From: Alkalithermobacter paradoxus
Lineage (GTDB): Bacteria > Bacillota > Clostridia > Peptostreptococcales > Peptostreptococcaceae
DNA: 64,000 nt
Direction of reading: 5' to 3'
Assembly (NCBI GenBank): GCA_002029295.1
Contig: MZGW01000001.1
Coordinates: 372,001-436,000 of the forward strand
A model generated the notes under the pieces. The model worked only from the letters and a program-made list of their open reading frames with translations, had not been told where the DNA came from and searched no databases. Of this stretch, positions 38,190 through 47,349 are shown one piece after another (positions within the stretch are counted from its first letter, which is position 1; each line of letters opens with the position of its first letter). A program made the position numbers and the translations under genes.

Positions 38190-40010
38190 TTGAAAATATA
38201 TTCTACTAATATAGTTTCCGATTTAGACTCTTTAAGAATAAAGAGTAGCGAAAGGGATTTTTACAAGCACTTTTCAAATAAATTAGATGGAGTTTCGATA
38301 AGCAAGGTGGTTCCTGTAGAAGGCATAAGTTTAGACCTTATGTATATGGAAGATAACAACATATTATTTATAAAATTTATGGATACAAGCGAAGATACAT
38401 ATTCTATCTTAGAAGAAGATTTGCTAGAAGTTATGGAGGAAGAGTATGAAAACTTAGTACAGGGGATTAAGAAATTTAATCTAAATATCAAATATAATAT
38501 TGTATACATAATGCCTTATGTTTCTATAGAAAGATACTTAGGTTTTGAATATTTTATTAAAAACCATATAATAGATAAAAATACGTATAAAAATATGATT
38601 GCAAATTTAGATGTTTTAAAAGGTTATTTTAAAGGAAGAAATGAAGAATCTGTTCTTAATTTATTTAGATTTTATATCTGTCCAGAATACCATACTATAA
38701 AGAAGGAAGGTAAAAGTAGGGTAATAAATAAAGATTTCAAAAGAATTTCATTTTGGCATCAGAATTATGAGTATACTGGCTTATTTTTAGATTCTTTTCA
38801 GTTGAGTAAACTAAACTCAATAAAATATGGAAATACTGTATTTGTAGGAGGGGCAGGTAGTGGCAAAACTACAATATTACTATCAAGAGCTATAAAACTT
38901 TCTAAGTTATACAATAAAGATAGGTTTTTATTTATAACATATAACAAACAACTAATGAATAATGTAAAAAATGAAATGAGTATACTAAGAAGGGATTCGA
39001 ATAATATTGATATATATAATTTTCATGGATTTATAATAAGATTAGCTAAACAGTTTAATTTAGTTATAGATTATGCTAAATTGAAAGAAAATTTCGAAAA
39101 ACACTTTAAGAATATATTTTTGCAGGTCAAAAACTACTTGAAAGACAAAGTCATATACAAGGGTATATTTATAGATGAAGGAGAAAAATTTGACCATGAG
39201 CAGTTAGAATTTATTTCATCGTTACTATATGATAAAAAGAAAATATTGAATATATCTATTGATAGATCAAAGAAAACATCGAGTAACTCAGATTGGTCTA
39301 TGCCACCTTGGGAGCATATAGATATAGATGAGTATACAGAAATGAACTATAATTATAGACAAACTAGAAGTATTTCTAACTTTCTAAATAGTTTTAGTTA
39401 TACTATCACAGATTACACAACTAAACGTGATCTTGTGCTTCCGCAGGGATATTATTCAAAGACTCATTCACTAAGAAATGAAGGGGATAAGGTTCAAATT
39501 ATAAAGGTAGATCATATAGAGGAAAAAATAGAAGCTATAATATGGGAGATAAAATACCTAGTAAACCAGAAGGGCCTTAGTTATTCAGATATAGCTGTTA
39601 TATACCCTTTTAGTAACAGAAAGCTAAAAAATGGAAATGTGATATACTTTCAATATATTTTGAGAAAATCATTAGAAGAGAACAATATACCTTACGTATA
39701 TGCTAATGACGAACTTACTAATTTAAATGACAAAATAGGTGTAACAATTTCAAATATTTATTTAGCAAATAATTTAGAATATAAAGCTGTAGTATTTTGT
39801 GAGATAGAGATGTTATATGATCACAAGATAAATTCGGCATGTAGCAACTCTAAAATAGGCAATTTTATTTCTAATTTAAACATAGTTTATACGGGATTAA
39901 CTAGAGCTACTGATTACCTAACCATTGTTACAACCCTAGAAAAAGAAGAAAGTGATATAATGGGTTTATTGATTAACTCCCTTGACAATAATAACTGTAG
40001 AGAATATTAA
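38190..40010 (+). CDS. UvrD/Rep-like superfamily I helicase with a nuclease-like N-terminal domain
   Basis: 606 residues, TTG start with AGAGGGGGA upstream. Residues 1-130 look like a NERD/PD-(D/E)xK-type fold (VEGISLDLMYMEDNNILFIK: Asp49 and Lys62, but the usual acidic residue before the Lys is Ile). The motor has Walker A FVGGAGSGKTTILL (about 219-231), motif Ia ITYNKQLMNN, motif Ib NFHGFI, and an unusual Walker B FIDEGEKFD. The motif III region (LNISIDRSKKT) lacks the canonical GDxxQ. MNYNYRQTRS and YTGLTRATDYL serve as motifs IV and VI. Substrate, DNA or transcribing polymerase as for HelD, cannot be decided from sequence. Confidence 0.8.
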   Translation: MKIYSTNIVSDLDSLRIKSSERDFYKHFSNKLDGVSISKVVPVEGISLDLMYMEDNNILFIKFMDTSEDTYSILEEDLLEVMEEEYENLVQGIKKFNLNIKYNIVYIMPYVSIERYLGFEYFIKNHIIDKNTYKNMIANLDVLKGYFKGRNEESVLNLFRFYICPEYHTIKKEGKSRVINKDFKRISFWHQNYEYTGLFLDSFQLSKLNSIKYGNTVFVGGAGSGKTTILLSRAIKLSKLYNKDRFLFITYNKQLMNNVKNEMSILRRDSNNIDIYNFHGFIIRLAKQFNLVIDYAKLKENFEKHFKNIFLQVKNYLKDKVIYKGIFIDEGEKFDHEQLEFISSLLYDKKKILNISIDRSKKTSSNSDWSMPPWEHIDIDEYTEMNYNYRQTRSISNFLNSFSYTITDYTTKRDLVLPQGYYSKTHSLRNEGDKVQIIKVDHIEEKIEAIIWEIKYLVNQKGLSYSDIAVIYPFSNRKLKNGNVIYFQYILRKSLEENNIPYVYANDELTNLNDKIGVTISNIYLANNLEYKAVVFCEIEMLYDHKINSACSNSKIGNFISNLNIVYTGLTRATDYLTIVTTLEKEESDIMGLLINSLDNNNCREY

Positions 40011-40013
40011 AAT

Positions 40014-40043
40014 AAATATGGGTGACTATAATCACCCATATTT
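40014..40043. terminator. Bidirectional terminator between convergent genes
   Basis: AAATATGGGTGA (40014-40025) and TCACCCATATTT (40032-40043) with a 6-nt loop, between the helicase gene and a small minus-strand gene. Confidence 0.85.
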
Positions 40044-40047
40044 AAAA

Positions 40048-40227
40048 TTATGCTTGACTATGTTTATCAAACACTATAAATGAGTATATATTTATTAATC
40101 CTATTAGACCGCAAATAACTATTTCATTAAAGTTTCCTAAATACGAATGTCTAGATGCAACAATTATACTTAGCACTACCCCTAGTGATGTTGTTATTTT
40201 ACCTAAAGTTGCTATATTACTTTTCAA
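40048..40227 (-). CDS. Small two-helix membrane protein
   Basis: 59 residues with two hydrophobic segments (about 10-24 and 32-50) joined by a short polar loop. No family recognised. The frame also opens at GTG 40236, but the GGGGGAGTG there is the ribosome-binding site for the TTG at 40227. Good spacing and a shared terminator with the helicase gene support it as real. Confidence 0.6.
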   Translation of the reverse strand: MKSNIATLGKITTSLGVVLSIIVASRHSYLGNFNEIVICGLIGLINIYSFIVFDKHSQA

Positions 40228-40457
40228 TATAATCACTCCCCCATAATGAAGATAGTTTAAAATTAAGAGTAACGAACTATATTATATCATATCAAAGCAA
40301 ATAACACATATGGATATTTATGTAATAAACATAATCGGATGTAAAAATATGAGTTTTTATTTGAAGAAATTTATGGTACTATATATTAAAATCGAGAGTT
40401 TGACATTTAGTGCATCACATATTGTGTTTTAAATATAATGTAGAAAGGCGTGATAAT

Positions 40458-41138
40458 GTGGAGAAAGAGAAGTTTATACCTGAAATAAGAACAGGGTTAA
40501 GAAAAAATATTATACAAGTTCCTAAGGCCATATATAAAGCTAGTGGGATAAATATTTTGGGAAAAAGAGTAAAGTCTTTTTTATTTTCAACAGACGTTGC
40601 TATAATAAGGAATACAAATGCTGATGCAATAATTGCTGTATATCCATTTACTCCTCAGCCAGCAATAACACAAGCTATAATGGATGTTGCGTCAGTCCCA
40701 GTGTTTTGTGGTGTAGGTGGTGGCATAACAAGTGGTCAAAGGTCTATAAATATAGCACTTCATGCTGAGTTTCAAGGTGCATTAGGAGTAGTATTAAATG
40801 CACCAACTCCGAATGAGGTTATAAGAGAAATGAAAGAAAGAATAGATATTCCTATTGTGGTTACAGTTGTGTCTGAAAGCGAAAATATAGATGAAAGAAT
40901 CAAAGCAGGTGTATCTATATTAAATGTATCAGGAGCTGCTAATACGGCTAATATAGTCAAAATGATAAGGAAAGATTATCCGTACATTCCTATAATTGCA
41001 ACAGGAGGACCTACTGACGATACTATATTAAAAACTGTTGAAGCTGGAGCAAATGCAATAACATATACACCTCCATTAACATCAGACATACTAAGTGGAA
41101 TTATGGATACTTACAGAGATAAAATTGAAAATGACTAA
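40458..41138 (+). CDS. TIM-barrel-like protein of unknown activity
   Basis: 226 residues with alternating strands and helices ending in phosphate-binding-like glycine segments (FCGVGGGITSG, IIATGGPTDDTILKTVEAGA). This is typical of an (alpha/beta)8 barrel. Similar clostridial proteins are loosely annotated as hydrolases; I see no catalytic signature that proves this. The frame opens at 40410, but GAAAGG precedes the GTG at 40458, which fits the fold. The 222 nt before it contain only a TTGACA at 40400 without a well-spaced -10. A DUF1002 gene follows after 14 nt, suggesting a pair. Confidence 0.7.
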   Translation: MEKEKFIPEIRTGLRKNIIQVPKAIYKASGINILGKRVKSFLFSTDVAIIRNTNADAIIAVYPFTPQPAITQAIMDVASVPVFCGVGGGITSGQRSINIALHAEFQGALGVVLNAPTPNEVIREMKERIDIPIVVTVVSESENIDERIKAGVSILNVSGAANTANIVKMIRKDYPYIPIIATGGPTDDTILKTVEAGANAITYTPPLTSDILSGIMDTYRDKIEND

Positions 41139-41152
41139 CAGGAGTGAACATT

Positions 41153-42010
41153 ATGAAGAAAATTATATTATCAATTATAATGCTTACAATAATTGCTGCA
41201 AATACTTTGGTTTATGCAGATAGCTTTAAAGTCGTAACATTAGGTAATGATTTAAAAACAGAGCATAGAAAGAAGATACTAGATATATTCAATGTAGATG
41301 AAGGAGATGCAGAAATAATAGTAATTACCAATCAAGAAGAGAGGGAGTATTTAGGTGGTATAGCTCCGATGTCTCAAATAGGTACAAAATCGATATCATC
41401 ATCTTATATTGAACCTATGCCTGAGGGGTCAGGTTTAAATGTTAAAACTCTAAATTTAACTTGGGTTACAGAAGAGATGATAGCAAATGCTCTTATGACA
41501 GCAGGCATAAGTGACGCTAAAGTAATTGCAGCTGCTCCGTTTAAAGTATCTGGAACTGCAGCCTTAACAGGGATTATGAAAGGGTTTGAGAAAGCCACAG
41601 GAAAAAAACTTGATGCTAAAGCTAAAGATGCAGCAAATAGAGAAATGATTGCTACCGGAGAATTAGGAGATATAATAGGTAAAGACAAAGCTGTTCAAAT
41701 TATAAACGATATAAAGAAAGAGGTTGTTGAGAAAAGAGTTACTAATCCAGACGACATAAGAACTATTATAAGAAAGGTAGCTAATCATTATGATGTTAAT
41801 TTATCTGAAGGTCAAATAGATAAAATATTAGACGTAATGAATAGAATAGGTAGATTAGAATTAGATGTAAATAAGATATCTAATCAAATAAAGGATATTA
41901 CTAATAAATTATCTAATGTTGTAGAGAAAAACGAAGAAATTAAATCTATAGTTGCTAGAATATTAGAAACAATTCAAAATCTACTGAGAAAATTCAAAAT
42001 TTCGTTGTAA
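41153..42010 (+). CDS. Secreted DUF1002 family protein (YpuA-like)
   Basis: 285 residues with a typical signal peptide (about 1-23, ending VYADS). The DUF1002 pattern is clear: FKVVTLGNDLKTEHRKKILD, TKSISSSYIEPMPEGSGLNV and TWVTEEMIANALMTAGISDA. The second half is helical with a coiled-coil stretch (about 225-275). Function unknown; an extracellular or envelope role follows from the signal peptide. GGAGTG is the ribosome-binding site, so ATG 41153 is preferred to the in-frame GTG at 41144. The stop is the first bases of a hairpin. Confidence 0.88.
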   Translation: MKKIILSIIMLTIIAANTLVYADSFKVVTLGNDLKTEHRKKILDIFNVDEGDAEIIVITNQEEREYLGGIAPMSQIGTKSISSSYIEPMPEGSGLNVKTLNLTWVTEEMIANALMTAGISDAKVIAAAPFKVSGTAALTGIMKGFEKATGKKLDAKAKDAANREMIATGELGDIIGKDKAVQIINDIKKEVVEKRVTNPDDIRTIIRKVANHYDVNLSEGQIDKILDVMNRIGRLELDVNKISNQIKDITNKLSNVVEKNEEIKSIVARILETIQNLLRKFKISL

Positions 42011-42049
42011 TATAAAAATACTAGCTTTCAAAAGCTAGTATTTTTATAT
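42010..42049. terminator. Bidirectional terminator, 19-bp perfect stem
   Basis: Arms 42010-42028 and 42031-42049 match exactly around a 2-nt CA gap. Located between the DUF1002 gene and a convergent small gene; T-rich on both strands. Confidence 0.9.
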
Positions 42050-42056
42050 ATTAATA

Positions 42057-42323
42057 TTAATTATAATCAGTATGATCATTTTCAAGATAATGTAGCTCAC
42101 TCGTTAATCTTATGAGATGAGAGTTCTTATCGTATTTGACTTTTGTATTTTTGGGTCTAGCATCATCCTGGCGACTTATGAGATATTTGTTTATTATGTC
42201 TAGAGCATTTTCTTCATCAACGTCTTCGTATACTTCGAAATATCTCTTATCAGGAATTTCTAGTGTAAGATTGTACAACCCGTCATTTCTTTTTTCTCTT
42301 ACTTCTACTATACCATTTAACAC
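42057..42323 (-). CDS. Small hypothetical protein, 88 residues
   Basis: No family recognised. Soluble, acidic-basic mixed sequence with two likely strands (NGIVEVREKRNDGLYNLTLE) and a helix (VDEENALDIINKYLI). GAGGTG lies 5 nt before the GTG start. It lies downstream of apbE on the same strand after an 84-nt gap with no hairpin, so it could be co-transcribed with apbE. Confidence 0.65.
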   Translation of the reverse strand: MLNGIVEVREKRNDGLYNLTLEIPDKRYFEVYEDVDEENALDIINKYLISRQDDARPKNTKVKYDKNSHLIRLTSELHYLENDHTDYN

Positions 42324-42407
42324 TATATCACCTCATTAATTTATCAGTTAGCTTTATTAAATATAGTTCCCTATTTTAGGAGAAAATATATTATAATGAT
42401 AAAAATT

Positions 42408-43433
42408 TTAGTGGTTCTTTATAGTGTAGTAGTTATTTGAAAGTATAAAATTATCTTTTACTCCTGAAGAGAGATAAACTTCGTTATTTTTTGTTATGAT
42501 TATACATTCAGTGTTCGGAATAGATTCTATTAAGCTCAAAGCGTCAGTTGACCCTAATAAGAATGCAACTGTAGAGAGAGCATCTCCATCTATAGAAGAT
42601 TTATTAATTATTGTTACTGATAGTATGTCGTTGTTTGCAGGGTAACCTGTTGAAACATCTAATATATGGTGAAGTTTTTGATTATCTACGTCTAAATATC
42701 TTTCATAGATGCCCGATGTAACTATAGATGAATTATAAGATTTTAATATCCCCATATAGTTTCCAGTTGGTTTATTTGGGTCCTGTATGCCTATATTCCA
42801 TGGACTTCCCTTGGGATGTTTTCCTAGAGCGATTATATTTCCGCCAATATTAATTATGGCACTTTTTACACCTTTATCCCTTAATAACTTATGAACTTGA
42901 TCTGCAGAATATCCTTTGGCAATTGCTCCTAAGTCTAAACCCATACCTTCTTGCTCTAAAAACACACTTTTATCATCTGGATATAATTTTACTTTTGTAT
43001 AATCTATTAAATTTAAGGCTTGTCTAAGTTGTTTATCAGAAGGTACCTTTGCCTCATCACTTCCTATACCCCACAATTTAACCAAAGGGGCTATTGTTGG
43101 ATCGAATTTACCATCTGATAGTTTTGCATAATATAAAGACGTTTCTAAAACATTAAAAGTATCATCACTAACAGCAACTTTTTTTATTCCTGAATTTATA
43201 TTTATTTTAGATAATTCGCTATCTTTAATATTTATACTCATAATTTCTTCTATATGCTTTAACCTTTTCATAGCAGCTTCTAAAATAGAATTATCTGTAT
43301 GTCCATATATCTGTATATCTACAATTGTTCCCATGATTAAATCAGTTTTTGATATATAAGAAATATCAGTTGATTTACAAGAAGTTAAAATTAAGCATAA
43401 GATTGCTAAAATGCAAAGTAACTTTTTTCTCAA
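42408..43433 (-). CDS. apbE: FAD:protein FMN transferase (ApbE lipoprotein)
   Basis: Covalently attaches FMN to Ser/Thr residues of partners such as Rnf/Nqr subunits on the outer face of the membrane. 341 residues. A lipoprotein signal ends in LTSC (Cys19). Motifs LIMGTIVDIQIYG, GMGLDLGAIAKGYSADQV and the Mg-binding DGDALSTVAFLLG are present. TTG start with GGAGGT upstream. No Rnf genes are in this window, so the target is not local. Confidence 0.95.
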   Translation of the reverse strand: MRKKLLCILAILCLILTSCKSTDISYISKTDLIMGTIVDIQIYGHTDNSILEAAMKRLKHIEEIMSINIKDSELSKININSGIKKVAVSDDTFNVLETSLYYAKLSDGKFDPTIAPLVKLWGIGSDEAKVPSDKQLRQALNLIDYTKVKLYPDDKSVFLEQEGMGLDLGAIAKGYSADQVHKLLRDKGVKSAIINIGGNIIALGKHPKGSPWNIGIQDPNKPTGNYMGILKSYNSSIVTSGIYERYLDVDNQKLHHILDVSTGYPANNDILSVTIINKSSIDGDALSTVAFLLGSTDALSLIESIPNTECIIITKNNEVYLSSGVKDNFILSNNYYTIKNH

Positions 43434-43576
43434 ATTCTCTACCTCCTCAGTGAATATATCAATTGAATAATTGGCAATACTTTTATTTATATGCCCAATA
43501 TATTAAAATAATTATAACAAAAAACCTAAGCAATTCAAACTTTTTAACGGTAATGGTGAGTGAAGGAGTGATTTAT

Positions 43577-44500
43577 ATGTATAAATTTTCAGATTATGAA
43601 GAGATAGTGTTAGGGGAATTTTTGAAAGGATTACAAAAATATACAAAGGATGACTATATTAGTAAGATACAACTATTTAAATCTAGTATAGATGATACAG
43701 ATAAGGATTTATTTACTGTACAAGTAAGTGACTGCAAAAGCTTTATAGAACTTATACAAAGTAAATATGCAAAATCTACATGTGAAAAGATATATGGGTA
43801 CTTACATAGTTTTTATAATTTTTTAAATAAAGATGGGTATATTGAAGATAATCCGTTTAAATATATCAAAAAACCATCTGTTTCTAGGATTAAAACTAAA
43901 GATGATGTTTTAAGTTTTGAAGAAATTAATACTTTGATAGGGGTATTGCCTAAACTAAATCATAGAGATAGAGTTATTATTGTTTTTTTAATAACTACGG
44001 GATGTTTGCTTAGTGAGTTGATAAATATAAAATGGAAAGACTTTATAGTAGATGAAAATAACAATTATTACTGTAAGATAGGACAAAGAAAGAAGGAACG
44101 AATAGTAAAACTACATCCATATTTATGGAGTTTAATAATTGATTACAGAGAAAGTTTGAATATGAGTACAAATTTTGAGCCGATAGACGACTTTATATTT
44201 AAAGGACATAAAGATAAAAACATAAGCGATAGAAATGTTAGAATAATAGTGAAAAAAGCTTTAGATTTAGCTGGACTGCAGAACTATTCTTGTAAGGATT
44301 TCAGACATTCGGTTGCTACATTTTCCTTAAGGTTAGGAGCGACGGATGAGGAAGTTAAAGAGTATCTAGGTTGGAGTGACAAATACTATGCTATTAGATA
44401 TAAATATGTAATTAATTTTGTAGATAACCAACCAATAGATAAAATTATGTCAACGGACAAACTTACGATAAATGAAGTTGTACAAAATAATAAAACTTAG
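43577..44500 (+). CDS. Tyrosine recombinase family protein with a degenerate active site
   Basis: 307 residues. N-terminal SAM-like DNA-binding domain (about 5-90) and a C-terminal catalytic-fold domain (about 108-290). The final Tyr275 and second Arg243 (in CKDFRHSVAT) remain. The first catalytic Arg is Leu144 (TTGCLLSELINIKW), the beta-hairpin Lys is Gln170 (GQRKKER), and the first His is Lys240. Trp266 replaces the second His, as tolerated in Cre. It is therefore probably a DNA-binding, non-recombining relative. GAAGGAG fixes the ATG at 43577 although the frame opens at 43463. Confidence 0.85.
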   Translation: MYKFSDYEEIVLGEFLKGLQKYTKDDYISKIQLFKSSIDDTDKDLFTVQVSDCKSFIELIQSKYAKSTCEKIYGYLHSFYNFLNKDGYIEDNPFKYIKKPSVSRIKTKDDVLSFEEINTLIGVLPKLNHRDRVIIVFLITTGCLLSELINIKWKDFIVDENNNYYCKIGQRKKERIVKLHPYLWSLIIDYRESLNMSTNFEPIDDFIFKGHKDKNISDRNVRIIVKKALDLAGLQNYSCKDFRHSVATFSLRLGATDEEVKEYLGWSDKYYAIRYKYVINFVDNQPIDKIMSTDKLTINEVVQNNKT

Positions 44501-44594
44501 AAAAGTAAAAATATATAAAAAATGAAGGAAAACAACATTTTTTGTAGAATAATGATTATGTGGTTGTAAAAATACATACTTGGAGGTATAAAAA

Positions 44595-45779
44595 ATGGAA
44601 TTATCTAGAAAACATAAGAATCTTTCTCCGTCTTTAACACTAGCTATAAGTGCTAAGGCTAAGAAAATGAAAGAAGAAGGTATAGATATAATTAGCTTTA
44701 GTGTTGGAGAGCCAGACTTTAATACTCCTGAAAATATTAGAAATTCTGCTATCGATGCAATAAATAATGGTAACATAGGTTATACTGCAGCTTCAGGCAT
44801 GCCTGCTTTAAAGGCGAGTATATGTAATAAGTTAAAAAAAGAAAATAATTTAGAATATACTCAAGATCAAATAATAGTTTCTAATGGAGCTAAACACTCG
44901 TTGTATAATGCTTTTCAGGCTATATGTAATGATGGTGACGAAGTAATAATGGCATCGCCATACTGGGTAAGCTATCCTGAACTTGTTAAAATGGCAGGGG
45001 CAGTTCCCGTATTTGTTAACTGTAAAGAAGAAAACGATTTCAAATATGATATTGATGAACTTGAAAAATATATAACAGATAAGACTAAAGCTATAATACT
45101 AAATAGCCCATCAAATCCAACTGGATCTGTCTACACAATAGAAGAATTAGAAAGAATTGCAGACTTAGCAATAAAACATAATATAATAGTTGTGTCTGAT
45201 GAAATATATGAGAAGCTTACATATGATGAAACTAAACATATAAGTATAGCATCTTTAAATGAAGAAATAAAAAACTTAACTATAGTTATAAATGGCTTAG
45301 CTAAGGGATATGCTATGACAGGATGGAGAATAGGTTATACAGCATCTAATAGTGAAATAGCTAAGATTATGGGTAATATTCAAAGTCATGCTACTTCAAA
45401 TCCTAATACAATTGCACAGTATGCTAGTATAGAAGCTCTAGAAGGGGACCAGTCTTCTATAGAATTTATGAGAAGAGAATTTGATAAGAGAAGAAAAGAA
45501 ATGGTAGAAAGAGTTAACAAAATTAATGGATTATCATGCAGAGAACCTAAAGGTGCATTTTATGTAATGGTAAACATATCAAAGATTATAGGAAAAGAGT
45601 ATCAGGGATACAAAATAAATAATTCTATGGATTGTGCAGATTATTTACTAGAAAAAGCTGCAGTTGCAGTAGTTCCTGGAATTTCATTTGGAGATGATAA
45701 CTTTATAAGATTATCGTATGCAACTTCACTAGAAAACATTATAGAAGGTTTAAATAGAATAGAAAAAGCAATATCTTAA
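44595..45779 (+). CDS. aspB: Aspartate aminotransferase (AspB type, subgroup Ib)
   Basis: PLP-dependent transfer of the amino group between aspartate and 2-oxoglutarate. 394 residues. SFSVGEPDFNTPENI near the N-terminus, INGLAKGYAMTGWRIGY with the PLP Lys, NSPSNPTGSVY and the C-terminal FIRLSYATS are closely similar to Bacillus AspB as I recall it. TTGGAGG precedes the ATG. Supplying aspartate for adenylosuccinate links it to purB downstream, although a terminator separates the two. Confidence 0.92.
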   Translation: MELSRKHKNLSPSLTLAISAKAKKMKEEGIDIISFSVGEPDFNTPENIRNSAIDAINNGNIGYTAASGMPALKASICNKLKKENNLEYTQDQIIVSNGAKHSLYNAFQAICNDGDEVIMASPYWVSYPELVKMAGAVPVFVNCKEENDFKYDIDELEKYITDKTKAIILNSPSNPTGSVYTIEELERIADLAIKHNIIVVSDEIYEKLTYDETKHISIASLNEEIKNLTIVINGLAKGYAMTGWRIGYTASNSEIAKIMGNIQSHATSNPNTIAQYASIEALEGDQSSIEFMRREFDKRRKEMVERVNKINGLSCREPKGAFYVMVNISKIIGKEYQGYKINNSMDCADYLLEKAAVAVVPGISFGDDNFIRLSYATSLENIIEGLNRIEKAIS

Positions 45780-45780
45780 G

Positions 45781-45812
45781 AAAAATACCTGAGATTATCT
45801 CAGGTATTTTTT
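45781..45812 (+). terminator. Intrinsic terminator after aspB
   Basis: AAAAATACCTGAGA pairs with TCTCAGGTATTTTT around TTA, with T residues following. Confidence 0.92.
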
Positions 45813-45842
45813 ATAAACATCATACTATTTACCTAAAATACA

Positions 45843-45871
45843 TTGTTATTGTTCGAAACATGTTGTATAAT
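45843..45871 (+). promoter_or_regulatory. Sigma-A promoter of purB with a PurBox-like half-site
   Basis: TTGTTA at 45843-45848, 17-nt spacer, TATAAT at 45866-45871. The spacer holds GTTCGAAACA, which resembles one arm of a PurR box (GTTCGG in the Bacillus consensus). Only one arm is visible, so regulation is uncertain. Confidence 0.75.
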
Positions 45872-45915
45872 GATAATATAAAAAGACAACAATGTAAAGA
45901 AAAAGGAGCGATAAT

Positions 45916-47349
45916 ATGAGTACTTCTTCGTATCAGAATCCATTAATAGAAAGATATTCAAGTAAGGAAATGAGTAGTTTATTTTCAGATGAAACTAAAT
46001 TTAGAACATGGAGAAAGTTATGGGTAGCTTTAGCTGAAGCTCAGATGGAACTAGGTCTTAATATTACACAAGATCAAATAAATGAAATGAAACATAACAT
46101 AGATTTTATAAACTTTGAGGATGCAAAAAGGTTTGAGAAAGAAACTAGACATGATGTTATGTCACATGTTAAAGCATATGGTGTTCTATGCCCAAAGGCT
46201 AAAGGGATAATACATTTAGGAGCTACAAGTGCATTTGTGGGGGATAATACTGATATAATCTTAATGAAAAAAGGCATGGATATTATAATAAAGAAGCTTG
46301 TTAACCTAATAAATAACCTTAAGGAATTTGCTATAAAATATAAAGACACTCCAACACTAGGATTTACCCATTTTCAAGCAGCTCAGTTAACAACTGTTGG
46401 GAAAAGGGCTTGCCTATGGATTCAGGATCTGTTATTAGATTTTTATGATTTAGAATATAGAATGAATAATTTGAAGTTAAGAGGAGTTAAAGGCACAACT
46501 GGAACGCAAGCAAGTTTCTTAAGTTTATTTGATGGAGATCATGAAAAAGTTAAGAAACTAGAAGCGAAAGTTTGTGAAAAAATGGGATTCAAAGAGAGTT
46601 ATTTTGTGACAGGACAAACGTACAGCAGGAAAGTAGATTACCAAGTGCTTTCGACTTTATCATCTATAGCACAAAGTATGAATAAAATTACTAATGATAT
46701 AAGACTCTTACAGAGTTTGAAAGAGATAGAAGAGCCATTTGAAAGTAATCAAATAGGTTCCTCTGCTATGGCTTATAAAAGAAACCCTATGAGATGCGAA
46801 AGAATTTCATCTTTATCTAAATATTTAATATCTAACACTCTAAATCCTGCACTAGTTTTTTCAACGCAATGGTTAGAAAGAACATTAGATGATTCGGCTA
46901 ATAGAAGAATTAGTATACCACAAGCCTTCCTAGCTGTTGATGCTATATTAGAGATAGGTATAAATGTAACTGATGGCCTTGTTGTATATGAAAAAATAAT
47001 AAATAAACATATAGAAGAAGAACTTCCTTTTATGGCAACAGAAACTATACTTATGGAAGCTGTAAAAAGGGGAGGGGATAGACAAGAACTACATGAAAAG
47101 ATAAGACAGTATTCTATGGAGGCTGCTAGAGAAGTTAAGCAAGAAGGTAAAAATAACAATCTTATGGAGTATATAGAAAAAGATGAGGCCTTTATGTTGA
47201 GTAAAGAAGATATAGACGCTATAATGGATCCTAAAAATTTTATAGGTAGAGCTTCAGAGCAGGTAGTAGAGTTTATAGAATATGAAGTAAATAAAGTAGT
47301 TAGTCAATATAAAGATTATTTAGGAATTAAGGTAGAATTAAATGTTTAA
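45916..47349 (+). CDS. purB: Adenylosuccinate lyase
   Basis: Cleaves SAICAR and adenylosuccinate, acting twice in AMP synthesis. 477 residues, the longer clade. The fumarase-superfamily signature SSAMAYKRNPMRCERI and motifs TRHDVMSHVKAYG and GATSAFVGDNTD are present. AAAGGAG precedes the ATG. Its 3' end overlaps a convergent ORF by 23 nt. Confidence 0.97.
   Translation: MSTSSYQNPLIERYSSKEMSSLFSDETKFRTWRKLWVALAEAQMELGLNITQDQINEMKHNIDFINFEDAKRFEKETRHDVMSHVKAYGVLCPKAKGIIHLGATSAFVGDNTDIILMKKGMDIIIKKLVNLINNLKEFAIKYKDTPTLGFTHFQAAQLTTVGKRACLWIQDLLLDFYDLEYRMNNLKLRGVKGTTGTQASFLSLFDGDHEKVKKLEAKVCEKMGFKESYFVTGQTYSRKVDYQVLSTLSSIAQSMNKITNDIRLLQSLKEIEEPFESNQIGSSAMAYKRNPMRCERISSLSKYLISNTLNPALVFSTQWLERTLDDSANRRISIPQAFLAVDAILEIGINVTDGLVVYEKIINKHIEEELPFMATETILMEAVKRGGDRQELHEKIRQYSMEAAREVKQEGKNNNLMEYIEKDEAFMLSKEDIDAIMDPKNFIGRASEQVVEFIEYEVNKVVSQYKDYLGIKVELNV

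Noticed and set aside
40400..40439. Promoter from TTGACA (40400) and TATAAT (40434)
   Set aside because: The elements are 28 nt apart, and TATAAT would place the start of transcription after the ribosome-binding site. No acceptable pair was found.
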